Positions 34,900 through 43,915 are shown, counted from the stretch's first letter. The stretch: DNA of 55,841 nt from an uncultured Bacteroidota bacterium (GCA_902510655.1 CABXBY010000002.1:1-55841); one strand, 5' to 3'. Notes: generated from the sequence alone by a model not told the origin. Translations and numbers: made by a program.

Positions 34900-36389
34900 T
34901 TCTTCCAAAAGTAAGGAGTAAAAAATATCAAAACAGTAAATAGCTCTAGTCTACCAACCAACATTAAAAAGGCACACCAATATTTACCTATTTCGGGTAA
35001 GCTCTCAAAAGTACTAATTGGACCCAATGTACCTAATGCAGGCCCTACATTTCCTAAAGAAGATGCAGCACCACCAATCGCTGAGACAAAATCAAGACCT
35101 AATGCACTTAAAACTCCTGCTCCAATTATGAATAATATTAAGTATAAAATAAAAAAGGCAAGCACGTGAATTATTATTGGTTTTTCAACAACATGATTAT
35201 TATGCCTCAATGGAAAAATTGCATTTGGATGCAGGGATCTTTTAAATTCTAAAAATCCATTTTTTATTAAAATTAAATGACGTAATACTTTAACTCCTCC
35301 AGATGTAGAACCTGATGACCCTCCCATAAACATAATGCCAAAAAATAACATTGTTAAAAAAGGTGTCCATGAAATAAAATCACCTGTAACGAATCCTGTT
35401 GTCGTTACAAGTGCAACAACTTGAAAAAGAGAATGTCTAAAACTACTTTCGAATTTTCCTAAAACTTCAGGGTGATAAACTTCAGTTGAGGTTAAATTAA
35501 CTTCAAAAAATAAAATTAAAGTAGAAATAAAAACAAATGCACCTACAAATGAAACATACCATTTAAATTCAGTGTCTTGAAATATTTTTTTGAATTTTCC
35601 AGTTAGTCCAAAATAAATTAAAACAAAATTTGTTCCAGCCAAAAACATAAAGAAAATTATAATATACTGTATTAAAGGATTATCATTCCAGAATCCTATG
35701 CTATCATTTTTAGATGAAAAACCTCCAGAGGCTATATTGCTCATCGAATTATTTATTGCATCAAAAAAACTCATTCCTGCGAAAGTTAATAAGATGGTTT
35801 CTAAAAGAGTTAAACCAACATAAATCAGCCACAATCTTTTAGCAGTATCACTAATTCTAGGATGAATCTTGTCACCAGTAAGCCCAGGAGCTTCGGCAGA
35901 AAAAAGCTGCATTCCACCAATTCCTAACAAAGGTAAAATAGCAATTGCAAGAACAATAATACCCATACCTCCTAACCAATGAGTCATACTTCTCCAAAAA
36001 ATTATGCTTTTGGGCAAAGCATCTATATCATTAATTACTGTTGAACCAGTTGTGGTATACCCAGACATTGTTTCAAAAAAGATATTTGGAAATGAAGAAA
36101 TTGACTCAGTTACAACATAAGGAAGCATTCCTGAGAAAACCATTACTAGCCACCCCAATACAACTACAAAATAAGCGTCCCTTTTATTTATTTTTCTTTC
36201 ATTTTTTTTTGAAATAGTCATCAACAAACAACCACAAAAAATAACTAGTGATGATACTATTGTCATTTCATTTAATACACCATCATTAGTTAAATAACTT
36301 ACAAATGCAGAAATAAGCATTGCAAAACCATTGAACATTAATAATAATCCTAAAATGTGAAAAATTAATTTTCTATTTAGTTTAGACAT
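34896..36389 (-). CDS. trkH: Trk-type potassium uptake membrane subunit TrkH
   Basis: A 497-residue K+ transporter subunit with four repeated membrane-pore-membrane units. Selectivity-loop segments visible are FETMSGYTTTGSTV, SNIASGGFSSKN, VVALVTTTGFVTGDF and GGAASSLGNVGPALG. SMTHWLGGMGIIVLAIAILPLLGIGGMQLFSAEAPG is another family block. It would work with the TrkA protein encoded eight bases upstream, which gates it through nucleotide binding. Its stop overlaps the aminotransferase stop. Confidence 0.96.
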   Translation of the reverse strand: MSKLNRKLIFHILGLLLMFNGFAMLISAFVSYLTNDGVLNEMTIVSSLVIFCGCLLMTISKKNERKINKRDAYFVVVLGWLVMVFSGMLPYVVTESISSFPNIFFETMSGYTTTGSTVINDIDALPKSIIFWRSMTHWLGGMGIIVLAIAILPLLGIGGMQLFSAEAPGLTGDKIHPRISDTAKRLWLIYVGLTLLETILLTFAGMSFFDAINNSMSNIASGGFSSKNDSIGFWNDNPLIQYIIIFFMFLAGTNFVLIYFGLTGKFKKIFQDTEFKWYVSFVGAFVFISTLILFFEVNLTSTEVYHPEVLGKFESSFRHSLFQVVALVTTTGFVTGDFISWTPFLTMLFFGIMFMGGSSGSTSGGVKVLRHLILIKNGFLEFKRSLHPNAIFPLRHNNHVVEKPIIIHVLAFFILYLILFIIGAGVLSALGLDFVSAIGGAASSLGNVGPALGTLGPISTFESLPEIGKYWCAFLMLVGRLELFTVLIFFTPYFWKN

Positions 36390-36396
36390 TATCTAT

Positions 36397-37746
36397 TTAT
36401 AAAAATAAACTTTCTACTTTTTTAATACTTTCGGGCTTAGAACAAACAAGTACTCTATCTCCTAGTTTAATCTCAAAATCTCCAAGAGCTATAATTCCTT
36501 TATTATTTCTTATGACTCCGCCAATAATTCCAGTTAATGGAAAATCCAGATCCATAATTTTTTTATTAAGAACCTTTGAATTCTCATTAACTATAAATTC
36601 AACTATTTCAGCATCCATATCATTTAACATAGCTAATTCAACTATATCCCCATTTCGAACAAACTTAAAAATATCATTTGCTGCAAGTAATTTTTTATTA
36701 ATTAAACTATCTATTCCAATTGACTGAGAAAGATTGAAATAATCCATATTTTCAACAAGAGCAATAGTTTTTTTTACTTTTTTTGACTTAGCCATCATAC
36801 ATGACATTATATTAGTTTCAGAATCTCCGCTAGTTGCAATAAAAGCATCCATACTTTCTAAATTTTCTTCAACAAGAAGATCTAAATTTCGACCATCAAC
36901 GTTTAAAACCATAAGATTAGGTAGTTCTTCAGCGATATCATTAGCTTTTTGTTCATTAATTTCAATTAACTTGATATTTAATCCTTCTGAACTCAAGTCC
37001 TTAGATAGCTTTGAACCAACTCTTCCTGCACCAAGTATCATTACATTTTTAACCTTTTGCTTTTCAGTACCCATTAATTTATAAAGTTCTTTAAGACCTT
37101 TTTTATTAGTAATAAAATAAACGTGATCACATTCACAAAAAATAGTATTTCCTCTGGGTATTAAAGTAGAATCACTATCTTCTCTTTTAAGTGCAATTGG
37201 CATAAAATGAACACCTGGAAATACAGATGCAGCCTCCATAACGGTCTTACCAACAAAAGGTGCATTTTTTTCGAGTCTAACCGCCATCATTTTTAATATA
37301 CCATCGTCAAAATCATGACTATTTGTAAAGGCAGATTCGCTAATTATTAGTTTTATTTCATCAGCAGCCAAATTTTCAGGTGAGATAAGCTCATCTATTC
37401 CGATTAAATCAAAATCAATTTCATTACAGTCCTTAATAAATTCAGTATTAGAAATTCTAGCAATAGTTCTTTTAGCACCAAGTTGTTTGGATAAGAAGCA
37501 AGTAGTAAAGTTAGTTGTTTCAGATGTGGTTAAAGAAACTACTAAATCAGAATTCTCAACATCAGCATCCTTTAAAACTGAAATTGAAGCAGCATTGCCT
37601 TCAATAGTTTTAATGTCTAGTTTATTTTCTGCAATATTTAAAATTGATTTTTTATTATCAATTAAGGTAATATCATGGGATTCAAAAGAAAGTAACTTTG
37701 CTAAATGAAAGCCCACTTCACCAGCTCCCGCAATTATAATTTTCAT
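36397..37746 (-). CDS. trkA: Trk system potassium transport regulator TrkA
   Basis: A 449-residue peripheral K+ channel regulator with two RCK units. Each has a Rossmann NAD-binding start, IIIAGAGEVGFHLAKLLSFE at residue 2 and VMILGAGRVGSKLSKDLSSE near residue 230. Each is followed by a TrkA_C domain (KMMAVRLEKNAPFVGKTV; AEIVEFIVNENSKVLNKKI, GDRVLVCSKPESI). NAD(H) or ATP/ADP binding regulates TrkH. It is the first gene of trkA-trkH and has a perfect -7 box and a long palindrome upstream. Confidence 0.96.
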   Translation of the reverse strand: MKIIIAGAGEVGFHLAKLLSFESHDITLIDNKKSILNIAENKLDIKTIEGNAASISVLKDADVENSDLVVSLTTSETTNFTTCFLSKQLGAKRTIARISNTEFIKDCNEIDFDLIGIDELISPENLAADEIKLIISESAFTNSHDFDDGILKMMAVRLEKNAPFVGKTVMEAASVFPGVHFMPIALKREDSDSTLIPRGNTIFCECDHVYFITNKKGLKELYKLMGTEKQKVKNVMILGAGRVGSKLSKDLSSEGLNIKLIEINEQKANDIAEELPNLMVLNVDGRNLDLLVEENLESMDAFIATSGDSETNIMSCMMAKSKKVKKTIALVENMDYFNLSQSIGIDSLINKKLLAANDIFKFVRNGDIVELAMLNDMDAEIVEFIVNENSKVLNKKIMDLDFPLTGIIGGVIRNNKGIIALGDFEIKLGDRVLVCSKPESIKKVESLFL

Positions 37747-37769
37747 AAATACATAGTTGTATTACAATA

Positions 37770-37777
37770 CAAATATA
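37770..37777 (-). promoter_or_regulatory. -7 promoter box TATATTTG for trkAH
   Basis: Exact TAnnTTTG on the minus strand, 24 bases before the trkA ATG. A TTG lies 16 bases upstream. Both the TTG and the first bases of the box belong to the palindrome at 37775-37800, so a factor bound there would occlude the promoter. Confidence 0.7.
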
Positions 37778-37800
37778 CTTGATTTTAAAAAATCAAGTAT
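37775..37800. promoter_or_regulatory. 26-bp perfect palindrome between trkA and porT (candidate operator)
   Basis: ATACTTGATTTT and AAAATCAAGTAT are a perfect 12-base inverted repeat around a 2-base centre (AA). It lies between two divergent start regions, so no gene ends here and a terminator role is unlikely, although a short T-run follows on the plus strand. It covers the spacer of the trkA promoter. Confidence 0.6.
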
Positions 37801-37842
37801 GTTTTTTTAATTATTATCAATCTCAAACATAATTTTCTTTAT

Positions 37843-37850
37843 TACATTTG
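37843..37850 (+). promoter_or_regulatory. -7 promoter box TACATTTG for porT
   Basis: Exact TAnnTTTG match ending seven bases before the porT ATG (37858). Transcription would start within a few bases of the start codon, giving a leaderless or nearly leaderless mRNA. No clear -33 element is seen. Confidence 0.5.
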
Positions 37851-37857
37851 AAAATTA

Positions 37858-38562
37858 ATGAGAATATATTTACTCTTTTTATCACTTTTTTTTATAACAA
37901 TAAATAGTTTCGCACAGAGAAATTATTCAAAGATTGAAAATCTTCAAAATTTTGATCAAAAAAAGATTCATTTTGGATATTATTTTGGAGTTAATAACTA
38001 TAATTACAAGTTAGATTATAAAGTAAATCCTGAGAAAAGAACTCTTATTGGAGATCAAGTGGGTATTAATGTAGGTTTAATTGGAGATTTGAGATTGAGG
38101 AAAAATCTAAATTTAAGGTTTGAACCTGGTTTATACACAAATAAATCAGAAATAGTTTTTTATGAAAGAGGGGAGTTTACCAAAAATACTGACACACTAA
38201 GATCAATAAAATCAACTTATATTCATTTTCCTATATTAATAAAATATAGTGCTAAAAGATATAATAATATAAAACCTTATGTCTTAGGCGGATTATCAAC
38301 ATCATTTAATCTTTCAAGTAATCAAAATAGTCCTGAGGATAATAATAACGGTGTATTTAGATTAAAAACAAATTCCTTTTATTACGAGATAGGCTTTGGA
38401 ATTGATTTTTATCTTCAATATTTTAAATTTTCTCCATCGGTTAGAGGTGTTTTTTCATTAAAAAACGAAATAGTTCCTGATCTAGATTCCAACAGTCCCT
38501 GGACTGGTAATATTGATAAAATGTCTAGTAGAGCTATTTTTATAAATTTTTCTTTTCATTAG
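37858..38562 (+). CDS. porT: PorT-family outer-membrane beta-barrel protein (type IX secretion)
   Basis: A 234-residue exported beta-barrel protein (signal YLLFLSLFFITINSFAQ). The start of the mature protein, KIENLQNFDQKKIHFGYYFGVNNYNYKLDYK, and LIGDLRLRKNLNLRFEPGLY match flavobacterial PorT/SprT. That protein is required for type IX secretion and sits in the outer or periplasmic envelope. The C-terminus (SSRAIFINFSFH) ends with an aromatic as barrel proteins do. The neighbours, a TrmH-type methyltransferase and tamL, reproduce the flavobacterial porT locus. The stop overlaps the convergent methyltransferase gene by 23 bases. Confidence 0.88.
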   Translation: MRIYLLFLSLFFITINSFAQRNYSKIENLQNFDQKKIHFGYYFGVNNYNYKLDYKVNPEKRTLIGDQVGINVGLIGDLRLRKNLNLRFEPGLYTNKSEIVFYERGEFTKNTDTLRSIKSTYIHFPILIKYSAKRYNNIKPYVLGGLSTSFNLSSNQNSPEDNNNGVFRLKTNSFYYEIGFGIDFYLQYFKFSPSVRGVFSLKNEIVPDLDSNSPWTGNIDKMSSRAIFINFSFH

Positions 38563-39283
38563 ATTTTCTAGAAAACTCAGATAAAATAATTCCTAACGAA
38601 TTTGAAAGGTTTAAGCTTTCAGGATAACTTTTATTATTAAACCTAGGTATTGTTAACTCAACATCAAGTAACAACCTAAGATTGTTAGAAATACCATTAG
38701 CTTCGTTTCCAAACACAATAATTCCATTATCTGTGCTAATTTTATTTTCATAAACTGATTCTCCATTAATAAAAGTTCCAAATTTATTTAATGACTCTGA
38801 TTTTAAAAAATTTGTCAAGTCTAAGTATGTAATATTAATTCTAGACAAAGAGCCCATTGCAGATTGTACTACTTTAGGATTATAACAATCTACTGAATCT
38901 AAAGAACAAACTATATCATTTACTCCAAACCATTCACATGTTCTTATTATTGTTCCAAGATTACCAGGATCGTTTATTGATTCTAAACCAACAAGTAAAT
39001 TGTTTTTATTTAAAGGCTTTTCGTTTGGAATTTTAAAGATTGCTAAATGATCATCGGGATTACTTAAAAAACTAATCTTTTTAAGATCATCTTGTGAAAC
39101 TTGAATTACATTATTTATACTAAATTCTGAAATATTGATTGAAAATAATTTATGGAGATCAAATTTTGAATTAATAAATTCGGAAACTGATTTTTTACCT
39201 TCCACAACAAACATTTTATGTAAATAACGTTGTTTTTTATATTTCAAACTTTTAATCAGTTTTATATCGTTTTTGCTAAGCAT
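38540..39283 (-). CDS. TrmH (SpoU) family RNA 2'-O-methyltransferase
   Basis: A 247-residue SPOUT-class rRNA or tRNA ribose methyltransferase. The three SpoU motifs are NDPGNLGTIIRTCEWFG, IIVFGNEANGISNNL and IPRFNNKSYPESLNLSNSLGIILSEF, forming the knotted SAM site. An N-terminal substrate-binding domain (residues 1-95, starting KNDIKLIKSLKYKKQRYLHKMFVVEGKK) identifies the RlmB/TsnR-like subgroup. Its exact RNA target is not clear. It is divergent from tamL, and the tamL promoter overlaps its first codons. Confidence 0.92.
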   Translation of the reverse strand: MLSKNDIKLIKSLKYKKQRYLHKMFVVEGKKSVSEFINSKFDLHKLFSINISEFSINNVIQVSQDDLKKISFLSNPDDHLAIFKIPNEKPLNKNNLLVGLESINDPGNLGTIIRTCEWFGVNDIVCSLDSVDCYNPKVVQSAMGSLSRINITYLDLTNFLKSESLNKFGTFINGESVYENKISTDNGIIVFGNEANGISNNLRLLLDVELTIPRFNNKSYPESLNLSNSLGIILSEFSRKSNEKKNL

Positions 39284-39302
39284 TAATAATGATGTATTTT
39301 TG
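39271..39302 (+). promoter_or_regulatory. Complete promoter for tamL: TTTG-N19-TATTTTTG
   Basis: A -33 TTTG (39272-39275) and a -7 TATTTTTG (39295-39302) with a 19-base spacer fit the Bacteroidota promoter consensus fully. The predicted transcript begins after the ATG codons used in the ORF track and just before GTG 39318, so it fixes the tamL start. Confidence 0.75.
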
Positions 39303-39317
39303 AGTTATAATTGTAAA

Positions 39318-41816
39318 GTGAAAAAATTTATAACAAAAATAGCATTATTTGTAATTACTATTATTACTGTAATTAGTTGTAGTGTGACTAAAGATCTAAA
39401 TAGGGGCAATTTAATACTTAGATCAAATGAGATTTTTGTAAATGGATCAAAAGTAAAAATTGATTCATTGTCTCCTCTTATAGCTCAAAAAAAAAACAAC
39501 TATATAATCGGCTTTCCTTTAGCTGGTAAATTATACCAATCATCTAAAGAAAATAGTGATTCAATATTTAATAAATGGATTAATAAAAGAGTTAATAAAA
39601 AAAAGAGACTTAATTCAATACTTTCAAAAAAGCAAGTTATACAATTGAACAGTTATTATAATGATTTGAATAATTGGAAAAAAAAGAATGGAGAAAAATT
39701 GGAAATCATTGACTCTGTAAAAACAAATATTTCAATTGAAAATTTAAAATCATATTATAAGAATAATGGGTATTTTAATTCTAAAATATCTTCAAATACA
39801 ATTATAGGCCAAAACAATAACAAATTTGGGAAAGTTATATACAATATAAAAACAGGTAATCAATACACTTTAGACAGTATATCAACAAACATTGAGTCTA
39901 AAATTTTAAGATCCATATTTAATTCAACAAAGGAAAAATCAATTTTAAAACCAAATACATCTTTTAATACAAAGAAATTTGAGTTAGAGAGAAACAGAAT
40001 TGATAAATTATTTAAAAGTTCTGGGATTTACAATTTTCAAATAAATTCTATTTCTTTTAAAATAAATTTAGATACAACAAGTTTAAGTTTCAAAATTCCG
40101 GTTGAAATAGTAATTAAGGAAAATACTTTGAATAACAAGTATAAAAAACATACAATAGAAAAAATAAACTTATTTATAGAGAAAGAAGATTTAAATACTG
40201 AAATCAAAAAAATATCTAGTTATGACTCTATTAATTTTTATTCTAATTATACTTTAGACTATAAACCTAAAGTATTGTCAGATTTAATTCTTATTAAAAA
40301 AAATGATCTTTACAGTGATTCAAAAAGGACTGAGACAATTAAACTTTTAAATAAATTCGATAATTTTCAATACCCATCAATTAATTATAATTATATAGAT
40401 GAAACTAATAAACAATTAGAGGCTAATATATATTTAGTGCCAAAAAAAAAATATTCGTTTAGGTTTGGTTTAGATCTAAAACATTCAAATATTGAAGATA
40501 TTGGAGTCGCGTTTGAATCATCTTTAATTAATCGAAATGTGTTTAAGTCTGGTGAAAAACTAGAATTTACAACTAGAGGTACTATAGGAAAGTCTGCAAA
40601 TACTACCATTTCTGAGTATGGTTTTGATATTAGATTTAAATTTCCTAAACTTTTTCCGTCTTTTAATTTAAAAAACTTAGTTAAGTTAGAAAACAAGCCT
40701 GTCACATATTTTAATATCGGAACGTCTAACCAAACTAATATTGGATTAGATAGACAAAATTTTAAGTTTGATTTAAATTATGACTGGTTTGATAAAAAAA
40801 ACAGAAAAAACAACCTCAGTTTAATTAATATTGAGTTAGTTAATAATAAAAATATTGTCAATTATTTCAATATTTATTCTAATTCGTTTAAATCTGTTAA
40901 CATTATTGCAAACAGGTATGATACACCATCAAATTATTTAGATGTTAATAATAACTTAATCATTCCTAGTGGAATAGATTCATTTATCAACGAAGTTGTT
41001 TCAAATCAATTTGCAGTATCCAACGAAGATTTTAGTACAATCAATTATTTAAATGATAGAAAAAACAGATTAACATCAAACAATTTAATAATTGGTTCAA
41101 GCTTTTCTTTTTCAAATAAGTCGAAAAAAAGTATATATGATAACGAGTTTTCCGAATTTAAATTAAAAATTGAACTTGCAGGAAATTTAACAAATCTCAC
41201 TAGTAATCTTTTAAATGTTTCTAAAGATGAGTTTGGTAAAAATAAAGTTTTAGGATTGACATACTCACAATTTATAAAAACCGAAACTGGGTATATTAAA
41301 CACTGGCCAATTGGATTAAATTCTATTATAGCTTTTAGATCATTTTTTGGAATAGCTATTCCATTTGGAAATTCAAACAACATCCCTTTTTCAAAATCAT
41401 TTTTTGCAGGTGGGTCAAACGATAACAGAGCATGGGAGGTTTATAGACTTGGCCCCGGCAGCAGTGAAGCTTTGAGTGAATTCAATGAGGCAAACATGAA
41501 AATAGCTTTGAACATTGAATACAGGTTTAAAATTCTTGGAAAATTAGACGGTGCTTTGTTCACAGATATAGGTAATATATGGAACGTATTTGATGACACA
41601 AAAGATTCTAAAAGAACATTTAACAGCCTTAAAGATTTGGATGAAATTGCAATTGGAAGCGGAATTGGCTTAAGATATAACATTGGTTATTTTATTTTGA
41701 GATTAGACATGGGGCTCAAAACTTACAATCCTGTACTTGAAACTAGCGAAAGATGGTTAACTGATTTTAATTTAAATAAAGCTGTGTTCAATATTGGTTT
41801 AAATTATCCTTTTTAG
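39318..41816 (+). CDS. tamL: BamA/TamA-family outer-membrane lipoprotein TamL
   Basis: An 832-residue Omp85-type protein. The start is GTG 39318 (VKKFITKIALFVITIITVISCS), which gives a clean lipoprotein signal with the lipid Cys. The track ATG at 39273 lies upstream of the predicted transcription start. POTRA-like repeats (residues about 30-350, SIENLKSYYKNNGYFNSKISS, NRIDKLFKSSGIYNFQINS) precede a C-terminal barrel with SKSFFAGGSNDNRAWEVYRLGPGS and GSGIGLRYNIGYFILRLDMGLK. Lipidation separates TamL from BamA; it is thought to work with TamB in outer-membrane assembly. A 10-A run codes for three lysines in-frame, so such runs are tolerated here. Confidence 0.92.
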   Translation: MKKFITKIALFVITIITVISCSVTKDLNRGNLILRSNEIFVNGSKVKIDSLSPLIAQKKNNYIIGFPLAGKLYQSSKENSDSIFNKWINKRVNKKKRLNSILSKKQVIQLNSYYNDLNNWKKKNGEKLEIIDSVKTNISIENLKSYYKNNGYFNSKISSNTIIGQNNNKFGKVIYNIKTGNQYTLDSISTNIESKILRSIFNSTKEKSILKPNTSFNTKKFELERNRIDKLFKSSGIYNFQINSISFKINLDTTSLSFKIPVEIVIKENTLNNKYKKHTIEKINLFIEKEDLNTEIKKISSYDSINFYSNYTLDYKPKVLSDLILIKKNDLYSDSKRTETIKLLNKFDNFQYPSINYNYIDETNKQLEANIYLVPKKKYSFRFGLDLKHSNIEDIGVAFESSLINRNVFKSGEKLEFTTRGTIGKSANTTISEYGFDIRFKFPKLFPSFNLKNLVKLENKPVTYFNIGTSNQTNIGLDRQNFKFDLNYDWFDKKNRKNNLSLINIELVNNKNIVNYFNIYSNSFKSVNIIANRYDTPSNYLDVNNNLIIPSGIDSFINEVVSNQFAVSNEDFSTINYLNDRKNRLTSNNLIIGSSFSFSNKSKKSIYDNEFSEFKLKIELAGNLTNLTSNLLNVSKDEFGKNKVLGLTYSQFIKTETGYIKHWPIGLNSIIAFRSFFGIAIPFGNSNNIPFSKSFFAGGSNDNRAWEVYRLGPGSSEALSEFNEANMKIALNIEYRFKILGKLDGALFTDIGNIWNVFDDTKDSKRTFNSLKDLDEIAIGSGIGLRYNIGYFILRLDMGLKTYNPVLETSERWLTDFNLNKAVFNIGLNYPF

Positions 41817-41861
41817 GACCAGAAATTCTTTTTAATTTAGCGCAATAATCAAAAATTAAAA

Positions 41862-42932
41862 ATGAGTAATCAAATCAAAGGAGGTGTTGCCACAGGTGAC
41901 GAAGTTCAAGAGATTTTTAATCTTGCAAAAGCAAAAAAATTTGCATTACCTGCTGTAAATGTAATTGGATCAAATTCAATTAATGGAGTTTTAGAAACAG
42001 CATCTAAACTAAATGCTCCAGTAATAATTCAATTTTCAAATGGAGGAGCTATTTTTAATGCTGGAAAAGGACTTTCTAATGAAAATCAAAATTCCGCAAT
42101 TAAAGGCGCTATAGCAGGAGCAAAACATGTTCATGAACTTTCAGAAGCTTATAATGTTCCTGTTATATTACATACTGATCATGCCGCTAAAAAACTTCTT
42201 CCTTGGATTGACGGATTACTTTTAGCTAGTGAAGATCACTTTAAAAAAACAGGAAAATCTTTATTCAGTTCACATATGATTGATCTTTCTGAAGAACCAA
42301 TTGAGGAAAATATCTCTATTTGTAAAGAATATTTAAAAAGAATGAGCAAAATTGGAATGACATTAGAAATTGAATTAGGTATTACAGGTGGAGAGGAAGA
42401 TGGTGTAGATAATACTGATATTGATGATTCAAAACTTTACACTCAACCAGAAGAAGTTGCATATGCTTACGAAGAATTATCAAAAATCAGCGATAAATTT
42501 ACTATTGCTGCTGCATTTGGAAATGTTCATGGAGTTTATAAACCTGGAAATGTAAAATTAACTCCAAAAATATTAAAAAATTCTCAAGATTTTATTTCAA
42601 AAAAATATAACGTAGAACATAATACTATAAATTTTGTGTTTCATGGAGGATCAGGTTCCTCAGTGAAAGAAATTAGAGAAGCAATAAATTATGGAGCCAT
42701 AAAAATGAATATTGATACTGATATGCAATATGCATTTATGTCTGGTATTAGAGATTACTTTAATACAAATAAAGATTACTTAAAATCTCAAATTGGAAAT
42801 TCTGATGGGAAAGATATCCCAAATAAAAAGTATTATGATCCAAGAGTTTGGTTAAGAAAAGCTGAAGAAAGTTTTATTTCAAGACTTACTCAAGCATTTG
42901 AAGATCTTAATAACGTCAATACCTTGAACTAA
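41862..42932 (+). CDS. fbaA: Class II fructose-bisphosphate aldolase
   Basis: A zinc-dependent aldolase that cleaves fructose 1,6-bisphosphate in glycolysis and makes it in gluconeogenesis. The 356 residues match the class IIA (long) form. Zinc ligands and the catalytic Asp are in VPVILHTDHAAKKLLPWID, with further His in FGNVHGVYKPGNVKL and FVFHGGSGSS. The NIDTDMQYAF block ends the active site. The leader is A-rich (ATTAAAAATG) without a Shine-Dalgarno sequence. accD follows after 35 bases with its own promoter. Confidence 0.98.
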   Translation: MSNQIKGGVATGDEVQEIFNLAKAKKFALPAVNVIGSNSINGVLETASKLNAPVIIQFSNGGAIFNAGKGLSNENQNSAIKGAIAGAKHVHELSEAYNVPVILHTDHAAKKLLPWIDGLLLASEDHFKKTGKSLFSSHMIDLSEEPIEENISICKEYLKRMSKIGMTLEIELGITGGEEDGVDNTDIDDSKLYTQPEEVAYAYEELSKISDKFTIAAAFGNVHGVYKPGNVKLTPKILKNSQDFISKKYNVEHNTINFVFHGGSGSSVKEIREAINYGAIKMNIDTDMQYAFMSGIRDYFNTNKDYLKSQIGNSDGKDIPNKKYYDPRVWLRKAEESFISRLTQAFEDLNNVNTLN

Positions 42933-42951
42933 ATTTGGTTTAGTATATTTG
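42924..42951 (+). promoter_or_regulatory. Promoter for accD: TTG-N17-TATATTTG
   Basis: TTG at 42924-42926 and an exact -7 box TATATTTG at 42944-42951 are 17 bases apart. They lie across the end of the aldolase gene and 16 bases before the accD ATG. Confidence 0.7.
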
Positions 42952-42967
42952 AATAAACATCCATTAT

Positions 42968-43825
42968 ATGGCTTGGTTTAAAAGAAAAACAAAAGGAATA
43001 CACACTTCTACTAAAGAAAAAAAGGACACTCCTGAGGGTTTGTGGCATAAAACTCCTACTGGAAAAATTATTGATACTGAAGAACTAGAAAATAATTCAT
43101 TTGTTTCACCTGAGGATGGTTTTCATATTAGAATAGGTAGTCAAGAATATTTTAATATTTTATTTGATGATAAGTTTAAAGAATTAGATAAAGATATTAA
43201 GTCCAAGGACCCTCTAAAATTCAATGACAATAAATCATATAAACAAAGAGCTAAAGACGCAAGAAAAAAGACAGGCTTAAAAGATGCCATTAAAGTTGCT
43301 GTAGGTAAATCTATTGGAGAAGAAGTTGTTATTGCTTGTATGGATTTTAGATTCATTGGAGGATCCATGGGATCAGTAGTTGGTGAAAAAATAAGTAGAG
43401 CGATTGACATAGCCATAAAAAAGAAAATCCCTTTAATCATAATTTCAAAATCAGGCGGAGCTAGAATGATGGAAGGGGCAATATCATTAATGCAAATGGC
43501 TAAAACGTCTGCTAAACTAGCTCAGTTGGCAAATAATAAATTACCCTATGTCTCATTATGTACTGATCCAACAACAGGTGGAACTACTGCATCTTTCGCA
43601 ATGCTTGGTGACATAAATATTTCTGAGCCTGGAGCATTGATAGCATTTGCTGGTCCTAGAGTAGTAAAAGATACGACAGGTAAAGATCTACCTGAAGGCT
43701 TTCAAACTTCTGAATTTTTATTAGAACACGGATTTCTAGACTTTATAAGTTCAAGAACTGAAATTAAGAAAAAAATTAATCTATATTTTGATTTAATTCT
43801 CAATAGACCATTAAGGTCAATTTAA
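42968..43825 (+). CDS. accD: Acetyl-CoA carboxylase carboxyltransferase subunit beta
   Basis: AccD transfers CO2 from carboxybiotin to acetyl-CoA together with AccA. The crotonase-like core is clear: [54 protein letters not shown]-like [36 protein letters not shown] and [20 protein letters not shown]. The N-terminal Cys4 zinc ribbon of the E. coli enzyme is missing: KCDSCG is replaced by KTPTGK and VCPKC by VSPED, and there is no Cys before about residue 124. I recall flavobacterial AccD proteins sharing this loss. Length is 285 residues. Confidence 0.96.
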   Translation: MAWFKRKTKGIHTSTKEKKDTPEGLWHKTPTGKIIDTEELENNSFVSPEDGFHIRIGSQEYFNILFDDKFKELDKDIKSKDPLKFNDNKSYKQRAKDARKKTGLKDAIKVAVGKSIGEEVVIACMDFRFIGGSMGSVVGEKISRAIDIAIKKKIPLIIISKSGGARMMEGAISLMQMAKTSAKLAQLANNKLPYVSLCTDPTTGGTTASFAMLGDINISEPGALIAFAGPRVVKDTTGKDLPEGFQTSEFLLEHGFLDFISSRTEIKKKINLYFDLILNRPLRSI

Positions 43826-43852
43826 AATTACATATTTATCAAAATATAATCT

Positions 43853-43860
43853 TATATTTG
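43853..43860 (+). promoter_or_regulatory. -7 promoter box TATATTTG for rpsO-pnp
   Basis: Exact TAnnTTTG match 28 bases after the accD stop. The predicted transcript would carry a leader of about 50 bases containing an inverted repeat before rpsO. Confidence 0.65.
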
Positions 43861-43915
43861 CCGCGCTAATTAATAATTAGTTAGCTACATAAAAATCATT
43901 TAAAATAATATTGGC
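43861..43915 (+). promoter_or_regulatory. rpsO leader with alternative stem-loops (possible S15 autoregulatory element)
   Basis: The leader holds GCTAATTAATAATTAGTTAGC: CTAAT can pair with ATTAG, or GCTAA with the adjacent TTAGC, giving two mutually exclusive stems. Ribosomal protein S15 represses its own synthesis through leader structures in several phyla. A homologous role here is inference only. Confidence 0.35.

Noticed and set aside
40391-41683. Minus-strand ORFs (104, 112, 80 residues) inside tamL
   Set aside because: Antisense to the conserved barrel region; no promoter, motif or plausible start context.
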